DNA from: SXXZ01 sp041177965
GTDB taxonomy: Bacteria; Verrucomicrobiota; Verrucomicrobiia; Limisphaerales; UBA9464
Direction: 5' to 3'
NCBI GenBank assembly: GCA_041177965.1
Contig: JBEGWF010000043.1
Span: 11,367 to 75,366 of the forward strand
Length of the DNA stretch: 64,000 nt
In this document: positions 50,774 to 59,488 of the stretch, piece by piece
Layout of the letters: every line of letters begins with the position of its first letter
How positions within the stretch are numbered: the first letter of the stretch is position 1
Notes under the pieces: model-generated
What the model was told of the DNA's origin: nothing
What the model saw: only the letters and a program-made list of their open reading frames with translations
The model's database searches: none
Program-made: the position numbers and the translations under genes

Positions 50774-52993
50774 TCAATACTTGGTCTCCTTGCCGGACTT
50801 GTTTTCGGAAGCCTTGGGATCGGCGACAGCGGCGGCGATCTCCGCGGGCTTGGCCTCCGAACGCTTCTTCTTGGAGAGCTTGCGCTCGCCCTCGGGCTTG
50901 CTGTCCTCGCTCTTGGAGTAGTAGTCGTAGTAGTAGCCGCTGTAGTAGTAGTAGTAGCTGTCCTGGCTGATGTTGATGTTGTTCAACACCACGCCGAGGA
51001 GGTGGCCGCCCACCTTCTCGACCATCTGCTTGGCGCGCAGGGTCATCTGCTGGGGGTACTTGCGGTACTGGACGACCAGCACGGCCATGTCCACCTCGCT
51101 GGCCAGCACCGAGGCGTCGCTGACGCCCATGATCGGCGGGGAGTCGAAGAAGACGAAGTCGTAGCGGCTCTTGGCCTCGGAGATGAACTCCTTCATGGCC
51201 GCCGAGTTCAGGATGCCGATGGAGCTGCTCGGCAGACGGCCGGAGGGCAGGAAGTCGAGCGACGGCACAGGGGTCGTCTGGATGACCTCCTCGAGCCGGT
51301 TCTGCTTCAGCAGGTAATTGGTCAAGCCCAGGTTGTTGGCCACGTTGAGGATCTTGTGGAGGCTCGGGCGGCGCAGATCGGAGTCGACGATCAGCACCCG
51401 GCTGCCGTTCTGGGCGAAGACGGTGGCGAGGTTGAAGATGGTCGTGGACTTGCCCTCGCCGGCGCCGCCGGAGACGACGGTCATGGTACGCCAGTTCGGA
51501 TCCTTGCGGGAGAAGAGCACGTTGGTGCGAAGCACCCGATAGGCCTCGGCGTGCGGGCTGTCGGCACCCTCGGCCATGAGGGCTCCCACGTTCTGTGGAA
51601 TCACGCCGAGCACCGGGGCCTGGAGGGCCTGCTCGACGTCGTCGATGGTCTTGACCGAGGTGTCGAGGTATTCGATGAAGAACGCCAAGCCGATGCCGAG
51701 GATGAGGCCGAAGACCACGCCGATCGTGATGTTGACCGCCTTCTTGGGCCGAACCGGATTCGTCCCGGGCAGCGCATCGTTGATGATCTCCACCGACGAG
51801 GTGCTGCTGAGGTCGCGGTCGATGTCCTCCTGGGCGACGCGGATCTTGATGCCATCGCGGATGCGGCGGGCGCTCTCGAACTCGTTCCGGGCCACGATGT
51901 AGGGGCGGAAACGCTCGGTCTCCTTGGAGTTCTTCTCGATGGTCTCCTGGAGGAAGGTCTTCTGGTTCTCCATCGCCGCCTTCTCCGCCTCCAGGGTGGA
52001 GCGCATGCCGCTGAGAATGCCCTGGACGGTGGAATCGAGCTGCTCGTCGAGCTTGGCGATCTGCAGCGACCACTTGAGCACCTCGGGGTGATCCGGGCCG
52101 AAGTCTGGGCTCAGGCCGGAAGCCTGCCGAAGGGCGTAGTTGCGGGCCCCGATCAGCGTGTTCAGCTCGGCCGTGGGATTGGCCACCACCAGCGCATTGA
52201 GGAGGTGGTCGCCCTTCAGTTGGGCCAACTGCTCCAGCAGGCGGTTGTTGCGTGTGATGCGGGTCTGGTAGTCTTGGATGACGCCCGTCATGCGGGCGAG
52301 CTCCTGAGCCGAAAGGCCCTGGATTTGACCGGTGTCGGCGATGTCCTCCGGGACCTTCAGCTCGATGCGGATGCGGTCCATCTTCTCGCGGGCATCGGCG
52401 ACCTCCTTGTCGTAGCGGGCGAGTTTGTTGGTCAGGGCCTGCCAGGCTTGGTCGCTGCGTCCGGAACGGTTGCGGTTGCGGTAGCTGCCGTAGATCTCGG
52501 CGATCTTGTTGGCGATGCGCGCGGCCAGTTCACGGTCCTCGTTGAAGGCGGTGATCTCGATGATGGCCGTGTTGCGGTACTGGGTGATGTCGACCTCGCG
52601 GGACAGGGTCTCGTAGGCGTCCTGAATGGGGAGCTCGCCGGGCTGCTTGTCGCGCTCGGCGTAGACGCGGGCCAGTTTCAGTTCGCGAATGACCTCGTTG
52701 AGGATCTTCGGAGACCGGATGACCTGGAATTCGGTCTGGAGGAAGTACTGGTCGAATGCGGGCGTCATCGGACCGCTGCCCATCATCAGTTGGGTCAACG
52801 GGGTGTCCTTCTCCACCTTCATCCGCGCCAGCGACGAGTACGACTCGGGCTGGAACTGCGTGATGATCGCCGTGGTGATCACCACCAGCAGGAATACCGC
52901 CAGGATGACGGCCTTGCGGAGGCGGATGATCCGCCAGTAATCGAGGAAGTGGAGCTTGGAATCCGGGGACTGGGGTGCCTTCGAAACTTCCAT
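50774..52993 (-). CDS. Polysaccharide chain-length regulator and tyrosine autokinase (Wzc/ExoP)
   Basis: A fusion of a Wzz-like domain and a BY-kinase, 739 aa. The N-terminus has a TM helix (AVILAVFLLVVITTAII, about 30-46), then the Wzz domain and a long coiled-coil, a second TM (KAVNITIGVVFGLILGIGLAFFIEYLD) and the kinase with Walker A SGGAGEGKSTTIFNLA near residue 510, Walker A' VLIVDSDLRRPSLHK and Walker B FVFFDSPPIMGVSD. The tail has a dense tyrosine cluster, with ten Tyr in 14 residues (SYYYYYSGYYYDYY), the autophosphorylation site. It controls export length of a polysaccharide. It has no Shine-Dalgarno-like sequence directly before its ATG, where a terminator T-run lies instead. Confidence 0.95.
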   Translation of the reverse strand: MEVSKAPQSPDSKLHFLDYWRIIRLRKAVILAVFLLVVITTAIITQFQPESYSSLARMKVEKDTPLTQLMMGSGPMTPAFDQYFLQTEFQVIRSPKILNEVIRELKLARVYAERDKQPGELPIQDAYETLSREVDITQYRNTAIIEITAFNEDRELAARIANKIAEIYGSYRNRNRSGRSDQAWQALTNKLARYDKEVADAREKMDRIRIELKVPEDIADTGQIQGLSAQELARMTGVIQDYQTRITRNNRLLEQLAQLKGDHLLNALVVANPTAELNTLIGARNYALRQASGLSPDFGPDHPEVLKWSLQIAKLDEQLDSTVQGILSGMRSTLEAEKAAMENQKTFLQETIEKNSKETERFRPYIVARNEFESARRIRDGIKIRVAQEDIDRDLSSTSSVEIINDALPGTNPVRPKKAVNITIGVVFGLILGIGLAFFIEYLDTSVKTIDDVEQALQAPVLGVIPQNVGALMAEGADSPHAEAYRVLRTNVLFSRKDPNWRTMTVVSGGAGEGKSTTIFNLATVFAQNGSRVLIVDSDLRRPSLHKILNVANNLGLTNYLLKQNRLEEVIQTTPVPSLDFLPSGRLPSSSIGILNSAAMKEFISEAKSRYDFVFFDSPPIMGVSDASVLASEVDMAVLVVQYRKYPQQMTLRAKQMVEKVGGHLLGVVLNNINISQDSYYYYYSGYYYDYYSKSEDSKPEGERKLSKKKRSEAKPAEIAAAVADPKASENKSGKETKY

Positions 52994-52996
52994 GTG

Positions 52997-53035
52997 AAAA
53001 AAAATAGGAGGCTAGAAGGGATGTTCCAGCCTCCT
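52997..53035 (-). terminator. Intrinsic terminator or attenuator directly before wzc
   Basis: On the minus strand AGGAGGCT (53028-53035) pairs with AGCCTCCT (53006-53013), an 8-bp stem with a 14-nt loop, followed by TA and a run of eight U (52997-53004). The run ends 3 bp before the wzc ATG (52993). It lies 20 bp after the barrel-gene stop. The AGGAGG is in the hairpin's 5' arm, so it could also hide the only obvious ribosome-binding-type sequence. Confidence 0.8.
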
Positions 53036-53054
53036 TCGCCAGGGTTGGAAACTC

Positions 53055-54317
53055 TCAGTAGGTGAAGTTGACGCCCAAGAACACCCGGTTGCGGGCGAAC
53101 TCGCGGAGATCGTTCACCAAGTCGGAATCCACGCGATCGTGGGCGTAGGACAGACGGGTCGAGAAGTTCTGCGTGATCCGGTAGGAGAGGGTCACGTCGG
53201 CGGAGGCGTAGCTGTCACCCTCGCCGTCGATGCCCGGGCCGCCACCGATGAAGGTGCCGGCCTGATAGAGACCGTTGATCGAGCCCACCAGCTTCGGGGT
53301 GAAGCTGTGCGACAGACTCACGCGACCCGAGGTGGCGCTGCTGCCGCGGATCGGATCGGAGAAGAGTCCGCCACCCACGGTGCCGAGGATGCCCACATCG
53401 GTGGCCGTCAACTGATGACGCACGCCCAAGGTGAGGGACGATCCCGGGAGGAAACCGTAGGACAGCTGTCCGTCCACGTAGGGGGCGACACCATCGCGGT
53501 CCTGAACGCCGGCGACATCGGCGAAGTCGTTGATCTGCACGCCCCCGCGGAGTGAACCTGTCAGGTTGGCGGCGAAGTCGTGGTCGATGGTCGCGGCGAC
53601 GAAGTGCGAGTTGACGTCGCGGACGAAGCCGACGTTGCTGCCGGGTCCGTCATAGTCGGTGATGCCGTACTGGTAGAACACACCGACGCTGGACGTCGGA
53701 GCCAGCTGATAGCGGAGGTTGACCGACGGGAGGTACTCCACGCGGTCGAGCGACTGGGCGAAGGCCAGATTGTCGAAGCGGAAGAGGTTGTTGCGGAAGC
53801 CGGTGACCGCGCTCCAGTTCTCGGCGAGCTGCGAGGTGAAGTCGAAACCGGCGATGTTGCGGTAGTTGGTCCCCTCGGCGCGGAACAGGATGCCCGCACC
53901 ACCGGCGCCCTGACCGAGCTGCTGCGGCTCCTGGGCCTGGGCGAAGCTGTCGAAGACGTCGAGCTTGAAGCGGCTGTTGAAATTGTGGCTGAGGTTGGCA
54001 TCCACCACGTGGTTGTGGTCGACGGACTTCTCGCGATTCTCGAAGTAGCGCAGCAGGTAATCGTAGCGGAGACCCACGGTGGTCTGGCCATCGTTCACCG
54101 GCAGATTCAGGCTGAAACCCGGGGTGAGCTCGAACCCGAAGCTGTCCACCTTCGGCAGGTCGCTGCGGGTGTAGACGTTGTCGTTGTAGAATCCAGAGAC
54201 GCCCGCCCGCACCGTCCAGGGCTTTGCTCCGCCTTCGGCGGCTTGGAGAGCGGAGGTGACCGCGAGGCTCGCAGCGCCGATGGAAAGGGCGCTCATGCTA
54301 GGAATGAGGTTTTTCAT
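53055..54317 (-). CDS. Outer-membrane beta-barrel protein of the exopolysaccharide operon
   Basis: A 420-aa protein with a signal peptide (MSALSIGAASLAVTSALQA) and alternating hydrophobic/polar strands typical of a barrel: WTVRAGVSGFYNDNVYTRS, TTVGLRYDYLLRYFEN, FSTRLSYAHDRVDSD. It ends in the aromatic FTY of outer-membrane proteins. It resembles the putative porins (BBP2-like outer membrane beta-barrel) often found beside Wza and Wzc in exopolysaccharide loci, where the role may be polymer passage. First gene after a TTGACA promoter. An intrinsic terminator follows its stop. Confidence 0.85.
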   Translation of the reverse strand: MKNLIPSMSALSIGAASLAVTSALQAAEGGAKPWTVRAGVSGFYNDNVYTRSDLPKVDSFGFELTPGFSLNLPVNDGQTTVGLRYDYLLRYFENREKSVDHNHVVDANLSHNFNSRFKLDVFDSFAQAQEPQQLGQGAGGAGILFRAEGTNYRNIAGFDFTSQLAENWSAVTGFRNNLFRFDNLAFAQSLDRVEYLPSVNLRYQLAPTSSVGVFYQYGITDYDGPGSNVGFVRDVNSHFVAATIDHDFAANLTGSLRGGVQINDFADVAGVQDRDGVAPYVDGQLSYGFLPGSSLTLGVRHQLTATDVGILGTVGGGLFSDPIRGSSATSGRVSLSHSFTPKLVGSINGLYQAGTFIGGGPGIDGEGDSYASADVTLSYRITQNFSTRLSYAHDRVDSDLVNDLREFARNRVFLGVNFTY

Positions 54318-54376
54318 GCGAAATCCGTTTTGGGACGGCTCTGTCGTCTTCAGAACGCGGAGCTTGATTGGCCGTG

Positions 54377-54405
54377 AGTTTTCGAGCTTCGGGTACGGGT
54401 GTCAA
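54377..54405 (-). promoter_or_regulatory. Likely promoter of the exopolysaccharide operon
   Basis: A perfect TTGACA (minus strand, 54400-54405) is followed after 17 nt by AAAACT (54377-54382), a three-of-six -10 match. It lies 60 bp before the barrel-gene start codon. The T/A-rich leader between them is unusual in this GC-rich region. Confidence 0.5.
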
Positions 54406-54440
54406 CCTGTTTTCCCCAGTTTTTGCGCGAAAGGCGGGTG

Positions 54441-55283
54441 TCATGCCAAGGGCCGCAGGCATGGCGGAAAATCCCGCTGCAACCGTTCCCGGTCGGCCAC
54501 CCGCCCCCAGGAGGTGGACGCGAAGACCTCCACCGGCCCGCCCTCGCCGAGACCCAGCGCCGCCCGCTGATCCCGGAACCGGCCCCGCAGCGACGCCTCC
54601 CATTGCCCGATCGTCTCCACCGGGGCGATTCCATGGCGCCCCACCCAGGGCAACCACTCGCGGATCTGGCTCTGGTGGCACCAGGATTGCCGGACGATCT
54701 GGTCGAAGGATTCGGTGACGTCGACGATCAGGTCGGGAACGGACTGGGGTCCCTCGCCGATGTAGCTGTCCCAGGTGTTGATGATCACCGGGGTCTGGAT
54801 CCATCGAGCCTCGCCCGTGCCCTCCTCCGGATAGTCGTCCACGAAGGCATGGGGAACGTTGATCATGTAGGCGACCCGACGGACGGCATCGGCCACCGTG
54901 ATGTGGTCGGGATGGACGCCGGCACGGGTGTCGGCCGGCAGCGGCGGGCAGAACAGGTAGTCGGGCTCGAAGGCCCGGATGCTCTTCCAAAGTGCGGCCA
55001 GGAGATCGTTGCTCGGGAGCCTCGCCTCGCCGAACGGGCGCCCGTCGGGGCGGGCCAGACGCTCGAACTCGTACCCGCCGATGGCCGCGGCGGCCGCCTG
55101 CTCCTCGAGGCGGATCCGGGCCGTGTCGGCCGGGGTGCGCCAATGATGCCCCGAACGTCCATCGGTGCAGACGACCACCTTGGCCCGGAAATCCGGCCCA
55201 TGTCGGCGACGGAACAGCTCGAAGGTGCCCGCCGCGACGAACTCGAAGTCGTCGAAATGGGCATGGACGCAGAGGATTCGCAT
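54441..55283 (-). CDS. PIG-L/LmbE family deacetylase
   Basis: A 280-aa zinc-dependent N-deacetylase-type protein. The N-terminal AHFDDFEF (AHPDD in the family) carries the metal/acid residues, RSGHH lies near 44, and VHPDHITVADAVR supplies a further His. Family members deacetylate N-acetylglucosaminyl compounds such as GlcNAc-PI or mycothiol precursors; the substrate here is unknown. The replacement of Pro by Phe in AHPDD is noted. Its start is near tRNA-Val and it follows the barrel-gene promoter region. It may act on cell-surface sugars. Confidence 0.87.
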   Translation of the reverse strand: MRILCVHAHFDDFEFVAAGTFELFRRRHGPDFRAKVVVCTDGRSGHHWRTPADTARIRLEEQAAAAAIGGYEFERLARPDGRPFGEARLPSNDLLAALWKSIRAFEPDYLFCPPLPADTRAGVHPDHITVADAVRRVAYMINVPHAFVDDYPEEGTGEARWIQTPVIINTWDSYIGEGPQSVPDLIVDVTESFDQIVRQSWCHQSQIREWLPWVGRHGIAPVETIGQWEASLRGRFRDQRAALGLGEGGPVEVFASTSWGRVADRERLQRDFPPCLRPLA

Positions 55284-55307
55284 GCGGGAAGGGGCGCCGA
55301 CCGGGGA

Positions 55308-55383
55308 TGGTGGGCGGTGAGGGATTCGAACCCCCGACCCAATGCGTGTAAAGCATTTGCGCTAACCGCTGCGCCAACCGCCC
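55308..55383 (-). tRNA. tRNA-Val (anticodon TAC)
   Basis: On the minus strand the sequence folds as a cloverleaf: acceptor GGGCGGT with ACCGCCC, D-arm with GCGC...GCGC, anticodon stem AATGC/GCATT around loop TTTACAC giving anticodon TAC, and a T-arm with GGTTCGAATC. A discriminator A and an encoded CCA (55308-55310) end the tRNA. It reads GTA and probably GTG valine codons. Confidence 0.93.
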
Positions 55384-55514
55384 GTTTCACCGTCGGACCG
55401 GACCTTAACCCGCGCGCCTCCCCGGATTCAACCGGGCAATGGCCCACGCCCCGCGCATCCGGGAACGCGAACCGGGTTGGAGGATTCGGCCATCGAGGAT
55501 AGCCTCCCCCGCCG

Positions 55515-56174
55515 ATGAACCGGGCCTTCCCGAGATCGAACCCCGGACCCGGGATCGGGCTCCCGTGGACCACCACCGACCGCGAGGAGGGGGCCGGGAG
55601 CATTCCCGCCCTGGAGCCGAACGACGCGGATCCCCATCCGCCCGTCGCGGCACCGCCGGACCCTCGCCCCTGGCTCGAATCCCATCGCGACGGTCTGGTC
55701 ATCGCCCTCGACTGGCCGGTCATCGTCGAGGCGGCCGAGGCCGCCCGTCTCGGAAGGCATCGGGATCTGGTGGCCTTGGACCAGGGCTACCCGGCTCGAC
55801 GGACGGGCCCCTGGGCCGAGGCCTCGTTCCGGGTCGGTCGAAGGCAGTTGTCTCGGCTGCGGGCCGCCCGTGACCTGCGGGCGGTCCAGCGTTATCTCGA
55901 CGCCGCGGAAGAGGGCCGGGCCCAGGCCTGGAACCCGATCGTCTTCGGCGTGGCCCTCGCCGCCTTCCACCTGCCCTACCGTCAGGGATTGCTGCATTAC
56001 GGAGGCACGCTGCTCCGCGGCCTGGCCGAGCGCTGCCGACCGGCGGGCGTGTCGATCGACGCCTGGAACGCCTGGATCGACCGGCTCGAGGCGCCCCTGC
56101 CCGACGCGGTGAATCGCCTGCTTCCCCGGGCCTTCGAGGCACCCGGAAGCCCCACGCGGGCGATCGTTCCCTGA
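55515..56174 (+). CDS. UreF-like protein (urease accessory family) candidate
   Basis: A 219-aa protein whose C-terminal half resembles UreF: AEASFRVGRRQLSRLRAARDLRAVQ is close to the REASRQMGRRLL-type helix, and WNPIVFGVALAAFHLPYRQGLLHYGGTLLRGLAERC is close to the HYPVAFGLAAAALGLP segment. The UreF N-terminus (SGGFAHSGGLE-type) is missing or highly diverged; the first 60 residues are Pro/Arg-rich. No urease or other ure genes are in the window. If it is UreF-related, it may be a remnant or a paralogue with a new job. The stop is 62 bp before ychF. Confidence 0.5.
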   Translation: MNRAFPRSNPGPGIGLPWTTTDREEGAGSIPALEPNDADPHPPVAAPPDPRPWLESHRDGLVIALDWPVIVEAAEAARLGRHRDLVALDQGYPARRTGPWAEASFRVGRRQLSRLRAARDLRAVQRYLDAAEEGRAQAWNPIVFGVALAAFHLPYRQGLLHYGGTLLRGLAERCRPAGVSIDAWNAWIDRLEAPLPDAVNRLLPRAFEAPGSPTRAIVP

Positions 56175-56235
56175 GGATGGATCAAGGAATCCCCTTTCCC
56201 CGAGAGCCCGGCCGGGCTTTGCTCCGCACCTCGTT

Positions 56236-57339
56236 ATGCTCAAGGCCGGCATCGTCGGTTTGCCCAATGTGGGCAAGTCCACCCTCTTCAACGCAGTCAC
56301 CCGCACCCGAAAGGCGCAGGCGGCGAACTACCCGTTCTGCACCATCGATCCCAACGTGGGCATCGTCACCGTGCCGGATGAGCGTCTGGGGGTGCTGCAA
56401 AAGATCGCCAAGACCAGCGTGGTGATCCCGGCGGCCATCGAGTTCGTCGACATCGCCGGTCTGGTGAAGGGCGCGAGCGCCGGCGAGGGCCTGGGCAACA
56501 AGTTCCTCAGCCACATCCGCGAGGTCGATGCCATCGTGCAGGTGGTCCGGTGCTTCGAGGATGCCGACATCCACCACGTGGCCGGCAGCGTGGACCCGGT
56601 GCGCGACATCGAGACCATCACCACCGAACTGGTGCTGGCCGACATGGAGTCGGTCAACAAGCGCCTCGACAAGGTGGCCAAGGATGCCAAGCGCGGGGAC
56701 AAGGAGGCGCTGGCCGAGCAGGCCGTGCTCACCAAGCTCAAGCCGCACCTCGATGCGGGGAAGCCCGCGCTGACCTGCGAACTCACCACCGAGGAGCGGG
56801 CCTTGTCGAAGAGCTTCTGGCTCATGACCGACAAGCCCACGCTCTTCGCCTGCAATGTGAAGGAGGGCGATCTGGCCACCGCCGACACCAATCCCCATGT
56901 GGTGAAGGTGCGCGAGTACGCCAAGAGCCACCTGAGCTGCGAGGCAACCGTGATCAGCGCCCAGATCGAGAGCGACCTGGTCGACCTGTCCGAGGACGAG
57001 GCGAAGGAATTCCTGGCGGCCCTCGGCGTGACCGAATCGGGCGTGGGTTCCCTGATCCGGGCGACCTACCACCTGCTCGGACTGCGCACCTACTTCACGG
57101 CCGGCGAGAAGGAGGTCCGGGCTTGGACCATCCATGCCGGTGACACCGCTCCCAAGGCGGCCGGCGTCATCCACAGCGACTTCGAACGGGGCTTCATCAA
57201 GGCAGAGACCGTCGCCTACAAGGACCTGGTGGCCTGCGGATCGGTGGCCGCCGCCCGCGACAAGGGCCTCTACCGGATGGAGGGCAAGGAGTACGTCGTG
57301 GCCGACGGCGACGTGATGCTCTTCAAGTTCAACGTCTGA
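56236..57339 (+). CDS. ychF: Redox-regulated ATPase YchF (Obg-like)
   Basis: A 367-aa ribosome- and ATP-binding GTPase-fold protein. The G1 loop GIVGLPNVGKSTLFNAVT, G2 NYPFCTIDPNVGIVTVPD, G3 DIAGLVKGASAGEGLGNKFL and the NVKEGDL stretch are present. The C-terminal TGS domain runs from residue about 275 with TYFTAGEKEVRAWTI, DTAPKAAGVIHSDFERGFIKAE and the final DGDVMLFKFNV. It has the usual length and ATG. A hairpin terminator follows. Confidence 0.96.
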   Translation: MLKAGIVGLPNVGKSTLFNAVTRTRKAQAANYPFCTIDPNVGIVTVPDERLGVLQKIAKTSVVIPAAIEFVDIAGLVKGASAGEGLGNKFLSHIREVDAIVQVVRCFEDADIHHVAGSVDPVRDIETITTELVLADMESVNKRLDKVAKDAKRGDKEALAEQAVLTKLKPHLDAGKPALTCELTTEERALSKSFWLMTDKPTLFACNVKEGDLATADTNPHVVKVREYAKSHLSCEATVISAQIESDLVDLSEDEAKEFLAALGVTESGVGSLIRATYHLLGLRTYFTAGEKEVRAWTIHAGDTAPKAAGVIHSDFERGFIKAETVAYKDLVACGSVAAARDKGLYRMEGKEYVVADGDVMLFKFNV

Positions 57340-57372
57340 GCGGCCCGGGCGGGAACCACCCGCGTCCATGAC

Positions 57373-57420
57373 AAGGCCCGGTGCGGTGGGAGATCGAGGC
57401 TCCCTCCGCCACCGGGCCTT
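57373..57420. terminator. Long hairpin terminator between ychF and htpG
   Basis: AAGGCCCGGTG (57373-57383) pairs with CACCGGGCCTT (57410-57420), an 11-bp stem that continues through CGG-T-GGGAG with CTCCC-T-CCG (one mismatch, one bulge). TTCGATTCG follows on the plus strand. It lies between the convergent ychF and htpG genes, 34 bp after the ychF stop. Confidence 0.8.
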
Positions 57421-57465
57421 TCGATTCGAGCACCAACGGTCCGGAGTCCGGAGACCGGGAGTCCC

Positions 57466-59307
57466 TCAGGCGCCGACCACCTTGGAGAGCAGCGTGTTCA
57501 TGCGCTGGAGCATGGCACGCGGGTCCTCAAGACGACCCGAGGCCAGTCGGGCCTGGTCGTTGAGCTGCTCGGCCACAAGACCGGCCAGTGCGGCGTCGTT
57601 CTGGCGCAGCTGGTGGAGCTTCACGATGACCGGGTGCCGCGGATTGATCTCCAGGTCGGGAGCCGCGTCGTCGCCGACCATGGCGTCGCGCCCCATGGCC
57701 TTGAGGGTGCGGCGCATGCTGGCGGTCATGAACTTGTCGCTGTCGAGGGCCACCACCGGGCTGTCGACCAGGCGCTTGGAGGACCGCACTTCGTGGACCG
57801 CCTCGCCCAGGGTCAGCTTGAGCCAACCGGCCAGCGAGGTAGCCTCGTCGTCGGAAAGGGCGCCGTCCTTGGAGGCGTTCTCGACATCCAATTCGGCCTT
57901 CTCGGCGGCGGTGATGGTCTTGGACTCGAACTCGCGGAGGCGATCCATCACGAACTCGTCGATCGGGTCGTCCACGAAGAGCACCTCGAACTTTCGGGCC
58001 CGGAACACCTCGAAGTACGGGCTCGCCTCGGCGGCGGCGCGATCCTTGGCCAAGAGATAGTAGATGTCCTTCTGGCCCTCGGGCATGCGCTTCACATAGT
58101 CGGCCAGAGAGGTCTTGTTGCCGGCCTCGGTGGCCGAGGACTCGTAGCGCACGAGCTTGGCCAATGCGCCCTGGTTCTCCCAGTCGCTGAGCACGCCCTC
58201 CTTCAGGAAGCGGTGGTACTCGGCGTAGAACCCATCGTAGGCGGCGGCGTCCTTCTCGGCCTCCTCGGCCAGGTGCTTGAGGAAGCGGTTGGTCAGCGCC
58301 TTGCTCAGCTTGCGCATGAGGTCCGAGTCCTGCATCCGCTCACGGGACACGTTCAGCGGCAGGTCCTCGCTGTCGACCACGCCGCGCACGAACCGCAGCC
58401 ACTCCGGCAGCAAGCCCTTCGGCTTGGACTCGATGAGGACCTTGCGGCAATAGAGATGCACCTCCGACTCCTGCCGCACCATGCCCGGCATCTCGAGGCT
58501 GCGGGAAGGCACGAAGAGCAGGGCCTGGATGGCGATGGGCGCGTCGGCCGTGAAATGCAGACGGTACTTGGGCGCCTCGTTGTCGTGGGCCAGGTACTCG
58601 TAGAACTCCTTGTACTCCTCCTCCTTCACCTCGCTCTTCGAGCGGGCCCAGATGGCCTGCACCGTGTTGACGCGCTTGCCGTCCAACTCGAGCGGGAAGG
58701 CCACGAAGTTGGAGTAGCGCTTGACGATGCGCTCCAGGTTGCCGGCTTGCGCGAACTCCTTGGCGTCGTCCTTCAGGCCGAGGGTGATCCGGGTGCCCGG
58801 GGTGGCGTCGGGAGCCGCCTCCAGCGTGTAGCCGTTGCCGCCCTCGCTGGTCCACTTCCAGCCCTCGGAGCCGACCGTCTGGGATCGGGTCACCACCGTC
58901 ACCTGCTTGGCCACCATGAAGGCGGAATAGAATCCCACGCCGAATTGTCCGATGAGCCGCGTGTCGGGCTTCTGCTGCTCGGCCAGCGCCTTGAGGAAGG
59001 CCTTGGTGCCCGAGTGCGCGATGGTGCCCAGGTTCTGGACCAGCTCGTCGCGGGTCATGCCGATGCCTGTGTCGGCGATGGTCAGCGTGGACTCCTTCTC
59101 GTCGACCGTGATGGCGATGGCCGGGCCGCTGTCGCCGGTGGGCGACTGCCCGCTGGCCTGGAGGAAGCGGAGTTTCTCACAGGCATCGGCCGCATTGGAG
59201 ACCAACTCGCGCACGAAGACCTCGCGGTCGGTGTACAGGGAGTGGATGACGATGCTCAGCAACTGCTGGATCTCGGCTTGGAATGAATGCTGTTCCGTTT
59301 GACTCAT
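57466..59307 (-). CDS. htpG: Chaperone HtpG (Hsp90)
   Basis: The bacterial Hsp90, 613 aa. The GHKL ATP-binding domain has REVFVRELVSNAADACEKLRF, TIADTGIGMTRDELVQNLGTIAHSG and GQFGVGFYSAFMVA. The middle domain has RGVVDSEDLPLNVSRE near residue 340, and the C-terminal dimerisation region ends with NPRHPVIVKLHQLR. ATG 59307 fits. It follows the standard domain order and is slightly shorter than E. coli HtpG. The gene is alone. Confidence 0.95.
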   Translation of the reverse strand: MSQTEQHSFQAEIQQLLSIVIHSLYTDREVFVRELVSNAADACEKLRFLQASGQSPTGDSGPAIAITVDEKESTLTIADTGIGMTRDELVQNLGTIAHSGTKAFLKALAEQQKPDTRLIGQFGVGFYSAFMVAKQVTVVTRSQTVGSEGWKWTSEGGNGYTLEAAPDATPGTRITLGLKDDAKEFAQAGNLERIVKRYSNFVAFPLELDGKRVNTVQAIWARSKSEVKEEEYKEFYEYLAHDNEAPKYRLHFTADAPIAIQALLFVPSRSLEMPGMVRQESEVHLYCRKVLIESKPKGLLPEWLRFVRGVVDSEDLPLNVSRERMQDSDLMRKLSKALTNRFLKHLAEEAEKDAAAYDGFYAEYHRFLKEGVLSDWENQGALAKLVRYESSATEAGNKTSLADYVKRMPEGQKDIYYLLAKDRAAAEASPYFEVFRARKFEVLFVDDPIDEFVMDRLREFESKTITAAEKAELDVENASKDGALSDDEATSLAGWLKLTLGEAVHEVRSSKRLVDSPVVALDSDKFMTASMRRTLKAMGRDAMVGDDAAPDLEINPRHPVIVKLHQLRQNDAALAGLVAEQLNDQARLASGRLEDPRAMLQRMNTLLSKVVGA

Positions 59308-59488
59308 GGTGTGTTGAAACGACGGGCGCTTCGACAAGACCGGATCCCGAGGAAGTCCAAGCCCCCGCGGATCCGCCGTCCATCCCGGCGCGAACGACAG
59401 TTCTACTCGCTCAAACGGAGTCCCTGTCAAGGGAGGGTCACCCGAAGACGATGCAGGCCGGCGTGGTCCGGCCCCCGTCGGGAAGGAC

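Noticed and set aside
55428..56306. Minus-strand frame of 292 codons opposite the UreF-like gene
   Set aside because: It reads across the ychF start region in antisense and lacks motifs; the plus frame has UreF-like helices.
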